A stretch of 64,000 bases of DNA from positions 3,038,001 through 3,102,000 of the forward strand of contig NZ_CP126084.1 in the NCBI RefSeq assembly GCF_030122845.1, written 5' to 3'. Made by a program: the position numbers and the translations under genes. The notes below the pieces were generated by a model, which saw only the letters and a list, made by a program, of their open reading frames with translations, did not search any database and had not been told where the DNA came from. The stretch comes from Paenibacillus woosongensis (GTDB lineage: Bacteria; Bacillota; Bacilli; Paenibacillales; Paenibacillaceae). Positions 62,163-64,000 of the stretch are shown here, one piece after another (position 1 is the first letter of the stretch; every line of letters begins with the position of its first letter).

Positions 62163-63599
62163 CTATTTTAAACCCAAATACTCTTTGATTCCGTCGACAA
62201 CGCCCTGGGCTACGCTGTTCTGGAATTTCTCCGTATACAGCAGGGCCTCATCGCTCTTATTGCTTAAATAACCAACTTCCAGCAGCACCGCTGGCATTGT
62301 TGTTTCTCGGGTAACGTGCAGACTCTTTGCCCGTACTTTCCGATCGGACAGACCGGAGGACTTGACCAGATATTTATGCATGACATTTGCAAATGGCACG
62401 CTTTCTTGCCGCGTATAATATGTTTCTACGCCGCTGGCCGTCGCCGATCCGCTATTGGCATGAATGGATACGAATACGTCGGCATTCAGATTGTTAGCCA
62501 GTTTGGCCCGGTCTTGCAGCGTCACGTACACATCTGTACTGCGCGTAAGCACATAGTCCAGCTGCGTTTCTTTCTTCAATAACGCTTCGACTTTCTTGAC
62601 GATAGAGAGGTTAAGATCCTTCTCTTTCTTCTTCGTTACGCTGATGGCGCCCGGATCTGTACCTCCATGCCCCGCATCGATGACGACCAGCGGTTTGCCG
62701 CTGCCTTTCGATGGATAGCTCTGATCCACATTCAAATCAATGATGACATAACCGTCGTTTGCATTCAGCAAAGAATAGTTCCTTGCACCTGACAAATCCA
62801 TGACAATCCTTATCGTTGAAGGATTATCGCTGAACTGCGAGTAGCGGATTTTGGTTACATCCGGATAATCGTTAATGTCCATGAATCCGGTCTGGAATGC
62901 ATCCAGTGAATGATTGCTTGAAAATGATTCATCAAAGCGGGCATTTGGTATATCGATGACGATCCGGTCTGGTCCCGTCAAGCGAAATACATCGGGGGTT
63001 ACGTTTTTGTCTACCGCAATAATCAGGCGATTGGCATCAAAACCGATGCCTTTTACACCCGCCAAATTTTGTTGTTCCGGCACAGGAATGCCGGAACCGT
63101 TCCCTGGACTTCCGCTGTCTGAACCGGTGTTGCCAGTGTTTCCTTCTATTCCGTTTCCGCTTCCATGATCCGGGGTAATTAAATATACCGTCTTCGTAGC
63201 GTTGTCCCAGCCTACAGTAAGACCCATTTGTTCACTAACAAAACGAAGCGGCACTAGCGTCGTATCCTCTTTCAGTATCGGAGCAATGCCAAGGGCCAGC
63301 TTCTTGCCATTCACCGTAGCACTTGCCTGATTCAAAACCAGCTTAATCGTTGTATCGCTTTGCTTTATAGTTACCGTGCGCGTCCCTTTTTCCCAATCGA
63401 CGTCAAAACCCAGCTCCTCCATGACGACACGAATCGGAATCATCACATTGCCTTTCACATTCTGAACCTGGCCGTTCTTCGGCAAGTTCAGCGCTTCTCC
63501 GTTCAAATAGATGCTAGTGCCTCCTCCGGCAGCTTGTCCTATTGTGGGAAAAGCGAAAATACATACGAGTATGAATACCAAAAAACCAATTCTTCTCAT
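62163..63599 (-). CDS. N-acetylmuramoyl-L-alanine amidase with stalk and AMIN domains
   Basis: 478 residues from ATG 63599 behind AGGGGTGA. Signal peptide (IGFLVFILVCIFAFPTIGQAAGG). Stalk/copper-amine-oxidase-like domain at ~30-140 (PIRVVMEELGFDVDW, PLRFVSEQMGLTVGW), a Gly/Ser/Asn linker, AMIN domain at ~185-290, and Amidase_3 at ~300-478. Zinc ligands: His in VIDAGHGGTDPGA, Glu in KEKDLNLSI, His in SIHANSGS; catalytic Glu in LLEVGYLSN. Cleaves the amide between N-acetylmuramic acid and L-alanine in the wall. Adjacent GerMN genes suggest a sporulation or cell-separation role. Confidence 0.94.
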   Translation of the reverse strand: MRRIGFLVFILVCIFAFPTIGQAAGGGTSIYLNGEALNLPKNGQVQNVKGNVMIPIRVVMEELGFDVDWEKGTRTVTIKQSDTTIKLVLNQASATVNGKKLALGIAPILKEDTTLVPLRFVSEQMGLTVGWDNATKTVYLITPDHGSGNGIEGNTGNTGSDSGSPGNGSGIPVPEQQNLAGVKGIGFDANRLIIAVDKNVTPDVFRLTGPDRIVIDIPNARFDESFSSNHSLDAFQTGFMDINDYPDVTKIRYSQFSDNPSTIRIVMDLSGARNYSLLNANDGYVIIDLNVDQSYPSKGSGKPLVVIDAGHGGTDPGAISVTKKKEKDLNLSIVKKVEALLKKETQLDYVLTRSTDVYVTLQDRAKLANNLNADVFVSIHANSGSATASGVETYYTRQESVPFANVMHKYLVKSSGLSDRKVRAKSLHVTRETTMPAVLLEVGYLSNKSDEALLYTEKFQNSVAQGVVDGIKEYLGLK

Positions 63600-63759
63600 C
63601 CGTCACCCCTACCATCTTAAAATTTTGCCTCGTGATGACCGATGACTTAAGCCCTGTTCATCGGCATCACCAGACGACATATTAGACGTCCAGAATAACT
63701 AAAAGTTGCGTAATCTTTCCTGTTTTCCGACAATAGTCCCTACGTCGGCCGGAACAAAA

Positions 63760-63799
63760 AAAGACTATTTTCAAGCCCGAAAGCTTGGAAATAGTCTTT
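63760..63799. terminator. Bidirectional-type terminator between GerMN gene and amidase
   Basis: AAAGACTATTTTCAAGC and GCTTGGAAATAGTCTTT form a near-perfect 17-bp stem (one mismatch), A-run before and T-run after. Confidence 0.9.
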
Positions 63800-63821
63800 T
63801 TCACTTGAGCAATCCCTGTAT

Positions 63822-64000
63822 TTAACGAGTCATCGGATGGTCGAGTTCCACATGCCCCATGAGACTTTCTACCTGTTCTCCACCGACCGTAAGCTCCAGG
63901 CTCCGAACCTCATCGAATTGGAACATCGTCGCTTTCAGTGAATCGATAGCCAGTACTTCGCCGCCCGAGCCAAGACGGGCCTCGTCAGGCAGCCCGATAT
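63822..64000 (-). CDS. 3' end of a second GerMN-domain protein, cut by window edge
   Basis: The minus frame from 64000 to TAA (63822-63824) reads LPDEARLGSGGEVLAIDSL, then FQFDEVRSLELTVGG and SLMGHVELDHP, closely paralogous to the C-terminus of the lipoprotein at 61470-62084. The 5' part lies beyond the window. It is the gene upstream of the amidase on the same strand. Confidence 0.85.
   Translation of the reverse strand, partial: IGLPDEARLGSGGEVLAIDSLKATMFQFDEVRSLELTVGGEQVESLMGHVELDHPMTR

Noticed and set aside
1..64000. CRISPR array
   Set aside because: No set of regularly spaced direct repeats was seen anywhere in the window.

Overview
The window is chromosomal DNA of a spore-forming Bacillales bacterium, most likely Paenibacillus or a close relative. 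The inference rests on a complete gerA-type germination operon, two GerMN lipoproteins, an S-layer-homology protein, proteins with copper-amine-oxidase-like 'stalk' domains, a YesN/YesM-type two-component system, class Ib nrdIEF, parE/parC and strong AGGAGG ribosome-binding sites. No rRNA and no CRISPR array were seen; there is one tRNA-Lys(CTT).

Region by region. 1-2.9 kb: 3' part of a DHA2-type drug exporter facing a secreted RCC1/stalk protein. 2.9-3.5 kb: debris of an IS1182-like transposase with recognisable inverted ends and a second repeat family inside. 3.5-7.5 kb: an AT-rich accessory island holding a DUF6809-like protein, an XRE repressor with two identical-architecture operators, and a two-gene unit of TcmP (Rossmann/methyltransferase-like) and its three-Cys-motif partner (Gp37/Gp68, DUF5131). 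Each gene of this pair is preceded by a LexA-like box. This pair is the best candidate for a poorly described system here. 7.6-14.1 kb: VOC protein, nrdFEI with paired NrdR boxes, and two FecCD iron-siderophore permeases behind a Fur box. 14.1-19.3 kb: orphan histidine kinase, then gerA-gerC-small 'D' subunit-gerB. 19.4-29.7 kb: housekeeping and regulators (SPFH, YlmA-like ATPase, GNAT, RNA methyltransferase and pseudouridine synthase, MarR, IlvE, SRAP peptidase, LysR). 29.8-37.3 kb: topoisomerase IV, an ABC-2 exporter and a GDSL hydrolase. 37.4-38.6 kb: tRNA-Lys, a CAP protein and a MITE-like repeat. 38.6-47.1 kb: mglBAC-type sugar importer with a cre site, preceded by a translationally coupled RR-HK-sugar-binding-protein set. 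47.3-57.2 kb: permuted papain-like protein, GNAT, PurT, a heterodimeric BmrC/BmrD-type exporter with a possible leader peptide, and a double-headed dynamin-like GTPase. 57.5-64 kb: a small unknown protein, endonuclease III, the SLH protein, GerMN lipoprotein, N-acetylmuramoyl-L-alanine amidase, and the 3' end of a second GerMN gene cut by the window edge.

The genes work in visible groups. nrdI-nrdE-nrdF make and activate the class Ib ribonucleotide reductase under NrdR. The three coupled sensor genes probably detect a sugar outside the cell and switch on the mgl importer, which also carries a CcpA (cre) site. The ger operon builds one complete germinant receptor. The amidase flanked by two GerMN genes forms a cell-wall/sporulation cluster. 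Start codons were chosen from ribosome-binding sites, and several differ from the longest open frame. All functional statements come from sequence reading alone; no database search was run.
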